Source: Meloidogyne chitwoodi
Lineage: Eukaryota; Nematoda; Chromadorea; Rhabditida; Meloidogynidae
NCBI GenBank assembly: GCA_015183035.1
Contig: JACZZP010000007.1
Coordinates: 930,001 to 994,000, forward strand
DNA length: 64,000 bases
Direction of reading: 5' to 3'
How positions within the stretch are numbered: position 1 is the first letter of the stretch; every line of letters starts with the position of its first letter. Shown in pieces: positions 37,061 through 49,640 of this stretch. The position numbers and the translations under genes were made by a program. Under the pieces are notes generated by a model, which was given only the letters and a program-made list of their open reading frames with translations, ran no database searches and was not told where the DNA came from.

Positions 37061-37182
37061 ATGTTCTTTTCCGCGATACAGTTTCTATAATATTCGAAAA
37101 ATTTCTCGCAATTCTTCTACTACGTTACTTTACCTTATTAAAATTTTGTAAATTTTAACCATTAAGAAAAGTAGGCATAAAG

Positions 37183-38181
37183 ATGACATTCTTCCATTTT
37201 TGTAATTGTCTTATACTTGCTTATGCTCCATATTTTATTGTTTATAAATATTCAGCACTTTCGGAATATTCTAATATTTGGCGTTGTGGTCAAGCAGCAT
37301 TAGGTTTTTCTTTATTTTTTTTAATTTTTTTATTTTTAGCCTATTTGCTGACACAATTTTTTAAAATGGTATACAACATTTTTTTTATTTCTGAATATTT
37401 CTAAAATAATTTATTTTTAGCTTACCTTGGCAACATTTTATCCAGTTTTGGATTCAGTGGAGTTCAACCCAGCTTATGTATATTTTTAATATAATTATTT
37501 AGTATTTTAATTCTTAAAAGTTGTAAATTAAAACAAAATTTTTTACTCAAATTATTTAGGAAACAATGAAAAGTGCAGTCGATATTATGGATATAATCGG
37601 TCTTCACTTTACAATGACATATTCAGGCAAAGGCCAAGTTAGAATGCTTAGTGCTGGTCTTGGTTGGGCTGCTGCCCATTCTGCCTTCAATTATTTTGTT
37701 TTTTTGTTGGTTGGAGCTAGAGCAACTGGTTTTTCTTGGAGTTATGTGCAAACAGCTTTGGAATCTAATATTTATTTGGTTTTTTTTGGAAATTTTTAAA
37801 ATATTATTTTTTATTTCTAGGCCTTCTATATGTGTTTAGCAACACTAGTTTGGGTGTATAACAGACAAAATCAGACATTATTTTATCGACGATTGGCTTC
37901 AATATTGTTACTTTATTGTATTGGGCATTCACTTATATTACAGTTTGTTTTTCTTTTTAATAAAAAAATATTAATTTAAAAATTTTATTATAAATATTTT
38001 TATAAAAATTAATTCAAGGCTTCTTTCTATCAACTTTTCTTTATATTCATGGCAATTATTAGTTACAAAGGCATCACTTACTACAGCACTTTTTGTTCTA
38101 ACATTGGTAGTTTATTCTGGTGTAGGAAAGATTGTAATGCAAGAGAAATCGGTGGCGTCAACTCATCGACATATTGAATAA
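37183..38181 (+). CDS. TMEM147-like ER membrane protein
   Basis: TMEM147 is a multi-pass ER protein of the BOS (TMEM147-Nicalin-NOMO) complex, part of the translocon for multipass proteins. Five exons give about 230 residues. The N-terminus MTFFHFCNCLILAYAPYFIV matches human [20 protein letters not shown], followed by KYSALSEYSNIWRCGQA (human KCSGLSEYNAFWKCVQA), LATFYPV, KSAVDIMDIIGLHFTM and LGWAAAHS. Later exons, VGARATGFSWSYVQTALESN and a Leu-rich end with SINFSLYSWQLLVTKAS, align to the rest. The start at 37183 is fixed by the conserved N-terminus. The stop at 38181 lies 182 bp before the IMMP1L start, so the two may be co-transcribed. An approximately 55-residue exon set carries each membrane pair. 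Confidence 0.94.
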
Positions 38182-38363
38182 TTTTATTAGAATAAAATAA
38201 TTTGAAGTCTAAAAAATTTTCTAGTTTTTTTTAATTATTTAAAATTTCAAATAAATTTTTTAATATTTTTCTGTTTATTTAAATCGTTTTTAATTAACAA
38301 TTTTAATTTTTATTAAACAAATTTTCTATAAAATTTAATTTCCTTGGCCTTTCAAATTAAAAA

Positions 38364-39146
38364 ATGCGTATAAATTTTAATAAATTAATAAAAAGAATTG
38401 TTTATGGCCTGTACGCTTTTAGTGCCATACATGTATTTTCTGAACATTATGGATGCTTTATTTTTTGTCAAGGTTTTTTTTAATTTTTAAAAATTATTTA
38501 AACGTTTTAAAGGTGATTCAATGTTGCCAACACTGCAAGGAGGTGATATTCTTTGGGCAAGACGTTTGCATCATCACCAACTTTATGAATCGACCAACAA
38601 TACTTTGGGAGGGCTAAATAAAGGAGATATTGTTTGTCTTGCGAGTCCAACTAATTTTGAAGAGCCATCTGTTCTTAAAAGAATCTACAAATTTATGTAA
38701 ATTATTTTTAATTTATAAATTAGATTGGGGATATTTAAAACGAATAATTATCGAGTATATCCTGCCAAATGTAAAAAATGCCCTCAGATGGTAGTGCATG
38801 TGAAAACTCTAATCACAAACTATCAGAGATCTTGGTGGAATCACAATCGATCATTGGGCATACACAAAACAACTCCCCCATAAAATAATCAAGGACGAAC
38901 CCACTTAACCAAGAACGCACTTAGAATAAGCCATTTAAAAAAGCATTAAAAATTAAATTATATATTTTCTTTTCCTAAAACAGACAAAAAGATCGTCATT
39001 CAGCACCTACAGAAATTGAAATACGCGGAGATAATTCTTCAAATTCTACTGATTCTCGTGATTATGGGCCTATACCAATTGGATTAATTAAATATAAAGC
39101 AATTTATCGTTTATATCCCTTTGAAAGGAGAGGAAATATTCAATGA
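38364..39146 (+). CDS. Mitochondrial inner membrane protease subunit 1 (IMMP1L)
   Basis: This S26-family signal peptidase cleaves sorting signals of proteins facing the mitochondrial intermembrane space. Exon 1 ([19 protein letters not shown]) carries the membrane anchor. Exon 2 gives [19 protein letters not shown], with the catalytic Ser of the GxSM motif, and [17 protein letters not shown], with the catalytic Lys. Exon 3 has [20 protein letters not shown], matching human EGDNLQNSTDSRCYGPIPYG. Codon phase supports joining KFI at 38699 directly to QKDRHSAP at about 38985. A separate open stretch inside that intron was not used. The protein ends with [14 protein letters not shown]. The gene is convergent with XPF, 317 bp away. 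Confidence 0.92.
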
Positions 39147-39463
39147 AAATAAAACTTATATTCTTTACTACTTTTTAGATTTGTTTTTTACAACTTTTGT
39201 TGTTATTAACTTTAAAAATTTTATTTTTTGACGCTTGTATAAAAAATTAAATTAATAAATAAAGATATCAAGGAGGGTTGCTGTAACCTACTTAATGAAT
39301 ACAGGAACTTTTATATTTTTAATTTAACTCCAAGGACGGCAACCCTTAATACTTCATATGATAAAAAAATAAATATAAAAATAGTCAACAATGTTAAAAA
39401 ATAAACTATTTTTGAGATCAGTGTCTTCAATTGTAGTTTGATTAAAGTCATATTGTGATTGAT
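39147..39463. other. Convergent intergenic stretch between IMMP1L and XPF
   Basis: This is the place where a missing XPF helix-hairpin-helix exon would be expected on the minus strand. One 38-codon minus frame (about 39468-39355; QSQYDFNQTTIEDTDLKN) is open but does not resemble that domain. No other feature was seen. Confidence 0.4.
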
Positions 39464-42400
39464 TTATTTGCCAACAATACCATCATTGTTTGTATTATAT
39501 TCTCTTTTCTTTTTTAATGCAATCTCTAAAACTGGTTCAGATTGATCAAGCTGCAAAATTTTAAAAATTAAAAGAGAATGAATTATTAAATATCTCTTAT
39601 ATTTTTTAGTTTGGTTTTATTTGCATTTTGAACGAATTAAACTATTTAGCAAACCTTTAATTCTTCAAAAAGTTCAGCGCTATGAGATGGCGAAAGACTC
39701 CAAAGAACATGTAAATCAGGGTTTTCATGTATAAGGATTGCAAATAATGAACGGACACTTCGACTATATCTACTCATTTCTCCCTTAAAATACAGGAGAG
39801 AATTAAAAATATTTTTTTATAAACAAATTATTAAATAAAAAAACAAACTTGGAAAGGGCTATTTCGTTTCCTGTACTTTTCAGTAGATTCAATTAAAAGA
39901 ATATAATGTTTGTAACATTTTTTCATCTTAAAATTAATAAAAAATAATAAAAATTTATAACAATATTTAATTTAACCTGTTCCACTTGTTTAAAAATACG
40001 TCCACTGAGCAAAGATTGAGTTAAATCATCAGGAGATTTTCGTTCACAACAAATATCAGGTGAAAGAATATAATCGCCTACTTCAAGCATTGCTGCCATT
40101 AAATCAATTCCACGTCTATAGAGAACAGTAGGCAATTCGCTATTGAATTCACGAAGGTCGATAATTATCTAGAAAAATAAATTTAAAATTTTCAAAAAAA
40201 ATTTCGATTAAATTTTTTTTCCTCACCTTTTGCTTATTTTCCATTTGTTCCTCATCATCATCATCGCAAAAGAATATTTGATCTGCTTTTGAAGAACCTG
40301 CCTTTTGATTTCTAGTATCTCTCCGTTGTTTCTTCCATGTAGTTAAACGATGCAATTGTGATGTTGTATCTCGGCCGACATCAAATTCTCGTGGAATCAT
40401 TAAAAGCTAAAATTAAAAAAAAAATAAAATCAAACATTCAAAAAAATAATCTCACAGCCTGTTCCTTTATAAGTGTTTCTATTGCTTCATTTTCACGTTG
40501 AATTGAAGAAAGATAGCGTTCTTCTTCATAACTATCTTCATAAATTAATACATATAATTCAAGTAAATGATCATCGTTGAGACATTTATAAGTCTTTAAA
40601 AATTAAAAAAATAAAAAATAATTTTTAAATAAAATATAATACTTCTATAGCACGTGTAGCAGACATATCTTGACTATACATTATTATATATGACGGTTTC
40701 AACGTTTCTAAACAATTTAGTAATTGATATCGACTAGACACTTCCAAAAATACAAGCATTGATTTTTGTTGATTTGTTTGATTTAAATGTTGTATTGAAG
40801 CCTTTTCAGTTAATTTTTGTAATTCTTTTTCTTCTAAATTTTGTAATTCTTGAGTTTTGTTGAATTCATCGATGATATGGATAGACTGAAAAATAAAATT
40901 GTAAAAATTAAAAAAATATTAATTTACTTTTTCAGCATGTTGTCGAGCTGCGACAGCAACTGACCGATCTAAAGGAGGTTCTAATTGCTTTATGTTCCAT
41001 TCATCATCCTTTTGTAGTTGTTCAAGATGATCGTCATTTTTAAATCTTCTTATAGGTAATCTCTTAGCTTTGTGTGTCTGAAATAAAAAACAATAAAATT
41101 TAATTTAAAAAACAGGCATTATATTCTAAAAGTATATTTAAAAAATAATACATCCTCTGGAGTTGGAGGAAGTGGTGGTGAATAATGTGGAGAAGTAGAA
41201 GCTATATCATCATCATCCTCCAAGCATATAATTGAATCATGAGAAGTTTTTTGTATTTCATTAATTGTTTGTTCTTCCTTTTGTTTTAATTCTTCATATT
41301 TTTTACTTCTTTCCTCCATTTGCTCATAAAAGGAAGTAAATGGATCTTCTGGTAACATACCTTCAGGGACAACCTCTCGAGAAAAAGGAAGCTTCTTTAT
41401 ATAAAAAATAAAAATTTAATCAAATAAAAGTATTAACATACAATGTTCATCAAAGGACTACGTTTTTTATTTTTTACATCTTTTGCGTTCCCATATTTGT
41501 GCGATGTTTTAGAAGCACGTGATGCAATACCAAAACAGTCAAGTCGTGTTTGTTTTAAAGGTTCGGGAGGAACCTCAACAAGTTTTCCACGTTTTCTACA
41601 CTTTTTAGCTTCCTCCTTTTGAGCGAAACGCAAATCTGTACGAAGATTTTGTCTATCCTAAAATTTTTATTAAAGTACAAAAAAATAATATTTATACTCT
41701 TTCAAAAATTTGTTCATCATAACAAACAATATTTGAAGGATTCCAAAGAGGTTCAATTGGAGGTGCCATTGAAAAGCTATCACGGCGTGAAGGAGCAATC
41801 TAAATATTTTTAAAATAAAAAGAAATAATTTAAAAAATTACAAATCTCCTTGTAAGTGCCCAAGTGTAATGTTTTTGCCCAAATTTAACTAGATCAATCA
41901 ATTGACGTGATAAGGCTTCATTAGATACAAGAACGAGCAAAGGTGAATCTTAAGTGATTTTCTTATGTTTATAATAATTTTTAAAAAAATAACCTGAATT
42001 TTTGGTTTTCAATTTATCTGTAATTTCAACAATTAAATTACAAAAAACATCCCATTTTGCTGGTGCTAAAAATAATTAAAAATAAATTATAATTAAAAAA
42101 TAATTTATATAACGTGCAATTGTTTTATTCCCTTCAGTATCATTTAATGAACAGAGATTATCAATATTAGAAAAAAGTGTTGCTGCTGAATTTGTGAAAA
42201 GCCAGCCACTATTGTTTTTTATTGTCTAAAATTTAAAAAATAAAATATTAAAAAAATAATAAAAAAAACTTCTTCATCGCTTCGTAGCCAAGAAATGAAA
42301 TTCATAGCATTTGTTGGATCCAAATCCTCAACCTGTAAAAATTGGTTTATAATTAATAACTTTAGAAAATAAATAATAAAGTTTTACTCAATTTTTGATA

Positions 42401-43644
42401 TAAATTCCTTAAGGTGCGTAAATCTTCGAGAAGACGTCGTTGACGATCATTAAAACAAATTTCATTTTTACGCAATTCCAATTCTAGTTTGGTTGGATAC
42501 AAAATGGTATATGGAGATAAGGTATCAGATAATGTATCCAACTAAAATTTTTAAAAATAATTTATAAAATATAAATAGAATACATCAAATCCTTTTGTAC
42601 ACTGTTTCAATTCACGAACACATGTAGCAATAATGTCATAAAGTGTAGATTGTGTTTTGCGTTGTAAAGATTCCAATTTTATTGATATTTGAGTGAGTTT
42701 TGGCTAAAAAATCAAAATTTCGTATTTTTAAATTTTTTACCGGATTTTTTTCAAAACATGCTTTAACTTCTTCATGGAATCTTGGTACAATAACAACTTT
42801 CCGAACATAAAGTAAATTTACTAAACGCTGTAGTTGGCCGAGTACACTTGTGCTTACAATATAAAGAGGACGGTCAGTAAAAGCTCTAAAATATATTAAT
42901 TTTTTAAATAAAATTGTGCTTCTACTTAATGATTCCATCAGTTTTTTTCTCTCGAAACAATCGAAGAATAAATGATTCTTTAAATCCGTGAAGAACACTA
43001 CAAAAAATTTAAATAATTTTATTAAAAATAAAAAAACAAACTCATGAGCTCTATATACAAGAACGCCAGCAACTTTTTCAAAAGGAACACGACCTGCCAG
43101 CAAATCAACCATTAAAATTCGTGAAGTGACAAATTGAACTCCACCCGATTTGTAGATAATAACACTAAAGCATTATTAAAAAGACAGAATATAAATTAAC
43201 AATTTACCGATCTTTAGCTAGCACATCAGCCGTAATCAACTTTGGTGGTGAGTCTGGATTTAACGTCTTTAACTTCTCCAGATAAAAGTGCTTAAACAAT
43301 CAAATTATTTAAAATGAGTTGAAAAATTACCTCGTCTTCAGAAGTTGTGTTAATGACTAGATATGTGTGCCTTTTATCACTGTACAAATGCAAATGTGCA
43401 AAGAAAAGGCGCTCTAATGCAAGACCGCTAAAGTAAAAACATATAAAACTTTAATTTTTGTGTAATACAATTCATTCAGAATAGTATTACAAATAATTTA
43501 TATTAACCTTGCCATTACAAACAAAACATCACTGATGAAGTTGTCGACCATGAGATTTTGTTCAAAAGGAAGTAATTTGAATCGATTGCCGTCTTCATCA
43601 TCTTTATTGACTGCAGTTAAATTATTTGCTATATTATTGTACAT
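39464..43644 (-). CDS. xpf-1: XPF/ERCC4 DNA-repair endonuclease
   Basis: With ERCC1, XPF cuts the 5' side of DNA lesions in nucleotide excision repair and acts in interstrand-crosslink repair. The N-terminal helicase-like region includes LLPFEQNLMVDNFI, MVDLLAGRVPFEKV and GVLVYRAHE (human [20 protein letters not shown]), then FTDRPLYIVSTSVLGQLQRL. The nuclease domain near 40180-39660 has YRRGIDLMAAMLEVGDYILS, and CCERKSPDDLTQSLLSGRIF, which contains the ERK-X3-D active site. ELFEELK ends that domain. The frame then stops shortly after KKKREYNTNNDGIVGK, where human XPF (EKYNPGPQDFLLKMPGV) starts its (HhH)2 ERCC1-binding domain. About 17 short-intron exons are implied. The start MYNNIANN at 43644 lies 225 bp after the upstream same-strand gene. 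Confidence 0.93.
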
Positions 43645-43869
43645 TTGTTAATTAAACAATTATGGAGGTAAAATGAATCTGTATGCGATTTTTTTAAAAG
43701 AAATAGATAATTATAATTGATCATGCCAAATTATTAATAGGTAGAAGAATCAACACACCGATTTGAATAATAAGAAGTGTAAAGAATAACATGTATTTTT
43801 TTTTATTCAAAAATAGGTCCTGAGATTTAATCTTATTTTATAATATAAAATCGTTCAAAAAATAAAATT

Positions 43870-45370
43870 CTAACATAAGCTAGTTTCCTTATCTTCTTTT
43901 TGCAAGGCGATAGGAGTTCCAGCCACGCCGGCATCAATTGAGGAGCCAGGTTTTCCATGTCCTTGTTCAATTACAACATTATCGGTTTTTTTATTGAAGC
44001 GAGCGGTATGATCGGTAGTAACGGAATCTGTTCCTCTAAAACATTGACAACACATGAAGGTTACACCTGAACAAATTTATGATTTATTGAAACTAAAAAA
44101 TAATAATAGAACCTTGAGAGGATGGAGAACTATTAGCATTGCCCAAATTAGACGACGTAATGATCGGTGGAGGAAGTGTAGAAATAATGGCAGAAGTACT
44201 CTGTGTCGGTGCAGGTGCTGTCGTTGGATCAACTTGTCCCTAAAGATTTAAAAATAAATTTTATAATAAAAGATCAAAAGCATGGGCCGAAAATTCGTCA
44301 AAAAATGTTCTATAAATTACTAAATATGTATCAAATAGATTTAAGACCAAGGCAAGAACTAGGAATCTTAGTTTTCAGAATTTTCTAAACTTAACCATGC
44401 ATATTTATTAAAAACCCAGGATTTTAATTTACGTCGTTTGTTAGAAGCCGGAATCACAAACCTGAAGGAGTCGGTTCGCCAACACATTAAAAGCTTCAGT
44501 ATTTGTGCTTTTAAGAGATTGAAAAGCCTCATTGTTCCTGCTTTCAAGTGATTGAAAAAGATAAACGATGATCACAATCAGGAAAGCATAAAGGGAGATT
44601 AGAACTGCCATTGATGTTAAGGTCATATTACTGAGAACATCTTGAGCACTAGCGCGGGAACTTTTCTCAATTGAACTAACCAGTTTTTCATTATACGTCT
44701 AAAAATAACACTGAAACTATTTTAGTAAGGAGAGCTTACATTTTCTGTGTAATTTGCTAAGAGGTGGAGTTCAAAAGGTGTTGGACGATTTGCGCGCATT
44801 TCCTAAAATCACAAACCATTTAAAATTTATTTGGATTTTCAAGTACCTAAAATTGAAAATGAAAAAGAATTCAAAAAAACTTAAAAATAAGGAGGCATTT
44901 ACACGCTTTTCAATATGCTGGTAACTAATATTATCGACGAAAGTCAGTGATAATCGATAAGTACCATAAATAATATATTAACAAGTCTAATATAAAAAAG
45001 TAATATTTAAGGAACCTCTGGATACGAAGACCATCTTCCAACAAAAAATATCACAAGAATCGATCCCAAAAAAAGAACAAACAATATTAAAATTGCAAGT
45101 GATTTTTTAATACTTAATTAGTGAAATCGATATAAAAGTAGTAAAAATGAAAACCATACCAAGTAAAAACTGAAGACATCCTGTCAAAATCAGAAAACAA
45201 ATTGTTCTTACACAACTGAAAAAGTAAAAATAAAATAATATAAATGGGATATGACGCTTAAACAAAGTAACATATTTAAAACTTTTAAGAGCAAGATCAA
45301 ATAAGTCTATGCGCATATTAACAGAAAACTTTAAAAATAAAGGATTTATAAAATTAAGCACTTTTGTCAT
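43870..45370 (-). CDS. Membrane protein with Cys-rich tail, orphan family, copy 2
   Basis: This is a paralog of the gene at 11660-13307, and its function is unknown. Exon 1 (45370-45170; MTKVLNFINPLFLKF) contains hydrophobic stretches. Next come KSLAILILFVLFLGSILVIF (about 45090), EMRANRPTPFELHLLANYTE (about 44800), then LTSMAVLISLYAFLIVIIVY (about 44620). A repeat of QSLESRNNEAF and QSLKSTNTEAF follows. The last exons are NANSSPSSQ (about 44130) and VTFMCCQCFRGTDSV, with the stop at 43870. Only one Cys-rich tail is present, unlike copy 1. Topology looks like at least three membrane segments with a hydrophilic tail. The stop is 225 bp upstream of XPF, and copy 1 precedes eIF3K by 177 bp, so both copies sit directly upstream of a housekeeping gene. 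Confidence 0.65.
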
Positions 45371-46092
45371 TGAATTGGTAGACGACAGTTGGGCGCGCGG
45401 TAACAGTTAGGATAACATGGGATCAACCCTGATTATCGAAACCCTGAATATCTTTAGCCAATTGGTCAAACTGCCAATTCGGTCAAGTAATAAAACACTC
45501 CCAATAGGTCCAAGTTTCAAGAAAACCAACTGGCTATTGGCTCTAAAATAGGGAAGTAATAGAACACCCCCCAATAGGTCCAAGTTTGCACGGGACCAAC
45601 TAGTTGTGAGAGTTGACCGAATTGGCAATTGGACCAATTGGCTAATTAGATATTCGGGGTTTCGATACTCAGGGGGGGGGGGGGGGGGGTGGACCCGGAG
45701 AACATAACAAACTGGATTGATTATATTAAATTCTTTTAATTATATTTAACACAAAAAAGCATTTTTTGGTTAAGATGAATATTTATCGGTCTCGAAATAT
45801 TTAACCTTTAAAACCCAATTGTTCCCGCTTCCAATTGTATTTTCTGATTTAATTTTGGTTTTTCAGTATCGCTATTCTCTCGATTTTTCTATATTTTTTA
45901 AACTTATCAACATTCTGGTTTCTTATTTTATCTAAATCTAATTATTTCAATTAAAATGAATCGGCGATACAGAATAAACCTATCATTTGCATTCATAAGT
46001 TTTGTTTTTAGAGGTCATTATGGGACGGGATCAGTGATAAATTAATAATGCAGAAGTTTCCTTATCTCGCATGCGAAAAGAGTCAGTAACGA
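45371..46092. other. Repeat-rich intergenic DNA with an 18 bp G run
   Basis: Two direct copies of a unit with CCAATAGGTCCAAGTTT lie at about 45500 and 45575. The same sequence occurs inverted inside the Merlin element near 46410. An uninterrupted G run occupies 45672-45689. Open frames across this region are chance products of the repeat. Confidence 0.55.
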
Positions 46093-46100
46093 AAAGCTAG

Positions 46101-48292
46101 GGAAAAACTTGTTCATAGCGCCCAAGCTCCAATTCGAATGATCTATATGTCATTCGAAAGAGCTCGTCGAGTAGAGTCGAACGACATCAAAAAAAGTTTC
46201 CGGTCTCAACTATGACCCGAGATACAGACCCCCAAAAATCGAAAAACCATAGGGGGGAGTAAGCTCATTTTGAGGTGAAAAATTCGATTATACAAATGAT
46301 AGCTCATTCAAAAGAGCTTTTCGAGACCTATCGAATGAGACCAAAATCGTCTTGATTGAACGATTTTGAACAAAGTTATGAAGGATCGAAGTTTGCTGGA
46401 AACACGCCAAACTTGGACCTATTAGGAGTGTTTTATGACTTCTTCGTGTGGGAGCTCATCTCTCGTTGGCTTTTTGGTACATACGTCATTCTACGGCGCA
46501 AATTACAACAAAATAATTAATTCAGTGAAAATAATTTAGGAGCAGCCGCGGTAATCACATAAAGGAGCTTACCCCCTCTATGGTTTTTCAATTTTTGAGG
46601 ACCTGTATCTCGGCTCAGAAAAATCCGTTCGACTTGCAAGAAACCAAGACTATATTTTATGCACTAGGAACTAAAAAGCGCAAATAAAGTTACAATTTTT
46701 GTTTTAGTAAATCTAAGTTTTCATAAATCTTTTCTTATTCATTTTCTAGAATTTCAATATCCTCTGTATCCAACTCATCCAATTCAAATTCTACACTTTC
46801 TTCACTTGTTCCAGGCTCGATTATTTCACCTTCACTATTCGTTCCAGGCTCCTTCGTTTTTGAAAGCTTTCCCGAATAAACAAAGGCAGTCATATTCAAA
46901 AATTCTTCAGTTGGATCTACATCTTTGGCCTTCGCAGATTTTAAAAAAACGTAACGTGCTAAGTTGCCTGGCACATGAACTTTAAGCCTGCCATGCGTTG
47001 AAAAAGATTCTTTAGCATGACGCCATGTTGATTCTATTCGATTCGTGTTTATTTGAGGATTTTCCTTATCAACAAAATTTATTGAGTGATTCACACGGAG
47101 ATGCTCATATCCTTCTCTTCCCAACTTATCATACGCTTTCCAATTATCTGATATGATGGTACTTTGCGGCGCAATCCACTTTTTGATAAGAGGCACTAAT
47201 GTTTGCGCATCGCTAAAAAGAATAAAAAAACAGTTATATAAAAGATAATAAATTCTTACCGTTTTTCCACCACTTCAAAAAAGACTTTTCCAGATTCTCT
47301 CTCGAATCCGCCAAACACCCAGCATCCTTCAACTCTATGGCCTCTATAATACTTTCTTCGCCCAAACTTAGACTCGTCAATTTCTACAGTCTTGCCAGGT
47401 CCTCCAATTTTACGCGGTTTTTCACAGAAAGCTCGAAGGCAAACTTCTCGGCAATATGAAGCCCAGTTGACGCATGTACTTGTAGAATCGATTTCCAATT
47501 CATGGGAAATATCAATCAATTTATAACCCCTCGCCCACATATGAACAAATCCAAGCATTTGAAACATAGTTAAATTACTTCCACCTCCAAACCCTTCCGC
47601 CTTTCCAAAAAATGTTTCATCTCGAATGCTTTTTCTTGTGTCACATTGCTTACTTGCAGTTTTAGCATATGGTTGATACTTTGCGCGGCATCTCCATTCA
47701 AAACCGTCAACCACCGTTTGATTAGGTCGTATTTCCATCAGATTTGCACATGTCGGACAAATTTTCTTTTCTGGAACAAGCTTAAAATTTTTCAAAGTTG
47801 CGCACAGTTCCTCGGGATTACGCGATACATCGTAGATTTTAATTAAGTTTACCATTGCAGGCGATATTTTAATATGTAAATGCAAATTATTTATATGCAA
47901 ACTCGTAGACAGGTTTTAATGAATTATTTATTTAAAAGACCAAAATAAAGAGTGCAAAAGCGGCAAAATCTTTTAAAATTGACAATTTCGCGGCACTGCG
48001 TATCATCTCAATGCAATTGACGTAAGAAAAATAAATAAAAAGTACACCACATATAGACGAGCCCAAATGGATCATAACACAAAATAAAAAATTCGCCTCA
48101 AAGCAGCCTGGGTAATAACCCAAAAATAGCTTACTCCCCCCTATGGTTTTTCGATTTTCAGGGACCCATATCTCGGGACATAGTTGAGACCGGAAACTTT
48201 TTTTGATGTCGTTCGACTCTACTCGACGAGCTCTTTCGAATGACATATAGATCATTCGAATTGGAGCTTGGGCGCTATGAACAAGTTTTACC
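46101..48292 (-). mobile_element. Complete Merlin-family DNA transposon
   Basis: The left end GGAAAAACTTGTTCATAGCG and the right end CGCTATGAACAAGTTTTACC are inverted copies within terminal repeats of about 170 bp that also share ATGATCTATATGTCATTCGA. AAAGCTAG flanks it at 46093-46100 and 48293-48300, an 8 bp target duplication typical of Merlin. The single encoded gene is an IS1016/ISXO2-type DDE transposase on the minus strand. The 2192 bp size, GG-starting ends and intact gene suggest recent activity. It inserted in the segmental-duplication block of 43.9-49.6 kb. Confidence 0.93.
46735..47900 (-). CDS. Merlin (IS1016-like) DDE transposase
   Basis: This enzyme cuts and pastes the surrounding element. 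Exon 1 (47900-47260) starts with a zinc-ribbon region (CPTCANL and later WRC..C) and a helix-turn-helix-like stretch (GYKLIDISHELEIDSTSTCV), then the first catalytic Asp in GKTVEIDESKFGRRKYYRGH and the strand EGCWVFGGFERESGKVFFEV. A 46 bp intron with GTAAGA and TTTTTAG ends joins KR to DAQTLVPL. Exon 2 has the second Asp in TIISDNWKAYD and the third acidic residue in NRIESTWRHAK. An acidic tail ends ILENE. No stop or frameshift interrupts the roughly 368 residues. A downstream ATG (MVNLIKIYD) is an alternative start. Confidence 0.92.
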
Positions 48293-48319
48293 AAAGCTAG
48301 TCTCTCATTTTATTTAAAA

Positions 48320-49640
48320 TGTTTTACCTTTTTCCATCCACGCTTTAATGATGATAAAATATTTACAAATTTGATGCTGTTGACCTTTCGAACATCACTA
48401 TCACTTAAAAATAAACATTAAAACATAGATTATCAAAGTAGATATTTTTCGGTTTTGGGGACAAAAGTCCGCGCATTTGATGATATTTAAGAAAGATTGT
48501 TGATTCTTTACCTCCATAATAATTAATAAGTATAAAAAGTTACAGACAAAATTGAACTTTTGTCCTCAAAACGTAAAAGTACCTCAAAATATATATATGT
48601 AAGTATTATAAATTTGAGGAAAATAGGTAATCTATTAACGAATTTGCACTTATATTGGTAAAGGTAAAGAATATAAAGTTTTCTAGATTAAAGAATGTCC
48701 TGATTAAGAATCGAACGGATTTTGTATTATCTGAATTAGTTGTCAAAATGTTGGCCCTTGTAATTCAAAAAAACATAAGGTATAATTTTTGGGTTAAGAA
48801 TTCTATTCGCAAATGTAAGCTCATTCGAAAGAGCTCATCGGAGTTAATCGAAGATTACTTAACAATTAGCTTAGTTATATCGACAATTGTTGATAATTTT
48901 CAACCTTATTTCCTGAAATTAAGTTAATCTTTTAATGTTCTTTATAGAAAGAGCTGACTTTTAATCAACAATTGTTGTACTCATTAGCTAAATTGCCAGT
49001 CCAAACTTATTTTTCCTCAAATTATTCATAATTTTATAATATTTATGAAACCTCATTTTCAACTTTTTCTTCCGTATCCAAATGAAGTAATTAGGAAACT
49101 GCGATTGTTTTGACATGTTAATTTAGTTGATTTCCTTTTCAAGAAAAAATTAAAAAAAAATTTTTTTATTAAGTATTTCTTCAAAAATATTTATTTTTTA
49201 GGAATATCTTTCTACTTCCAAATTTTTTATTTAGATAAAATTTGGTGAAACTTTTCAAAGCATAAGATTATAATTATTTCACATTTAAACAAAATTTTTT
49301 TTATTAAACTTACTAAACGAAGAAGCATCGGATCATCTGTTAATTTAAAATTTTCAAGAGTTTTAAGTTCTATTTATTAGAAATTAGAAGAGGCATTAGT
49401 CAAATACTTGATTGACTAGTTTACGGTAAAAGATAAATCAGTCAGCTATAGATTTTAATTTTAGTATATTTTTAATATAATTATTTTAAGATTAATGGTC
49501 CACCATTTAACAGGCAAAACCATATAAGATCTCAAAAATACTATATAAATCGGCTTTAAGATTAAATCTAAAAATAAAATACCATTGTCCAACTGTATCC
49601 CTCAATCAATATATAAAATGTGGACCATTCACTACAGCAG
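48320..49640. repeat. Segmental duplication block, copy 2 (partner 14190-15130)
   Basis: This block begins right beside the Merlin element with CGCTTTAATGATGATAAAAT and ends near TCAATATATAAAATG. It is longer than copy 1 mainly because of an insertion around 48430-48960, which carries an AAGCTCATTCGAAAGAGCTC motif like those of the nearby transposon. No gene was recognised. Confidence 0.75.

Noticed and set aside
38749..38883. Open stretch inside the IMMP1L intron ([16 protein letters not shown])
   Set aside because: Including it breaks the phase needed for the conserved final exon; direct splicing from KFI to QKDRH restores the family sequence.
45407..45637. 76-codon frame beside the G18 run
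   Set aside because: It lies across direct copies of a non-coding repeat also found inverted within the Merlin element.
48655..48927. 90-codon plus-strand frame downstream of the Merlin element
   Set aside because: Overlaps transposon-like AAGCTCATTCGAAAGAGCTC sequence and an insertion in the segmental duplicate; no protein similarity.
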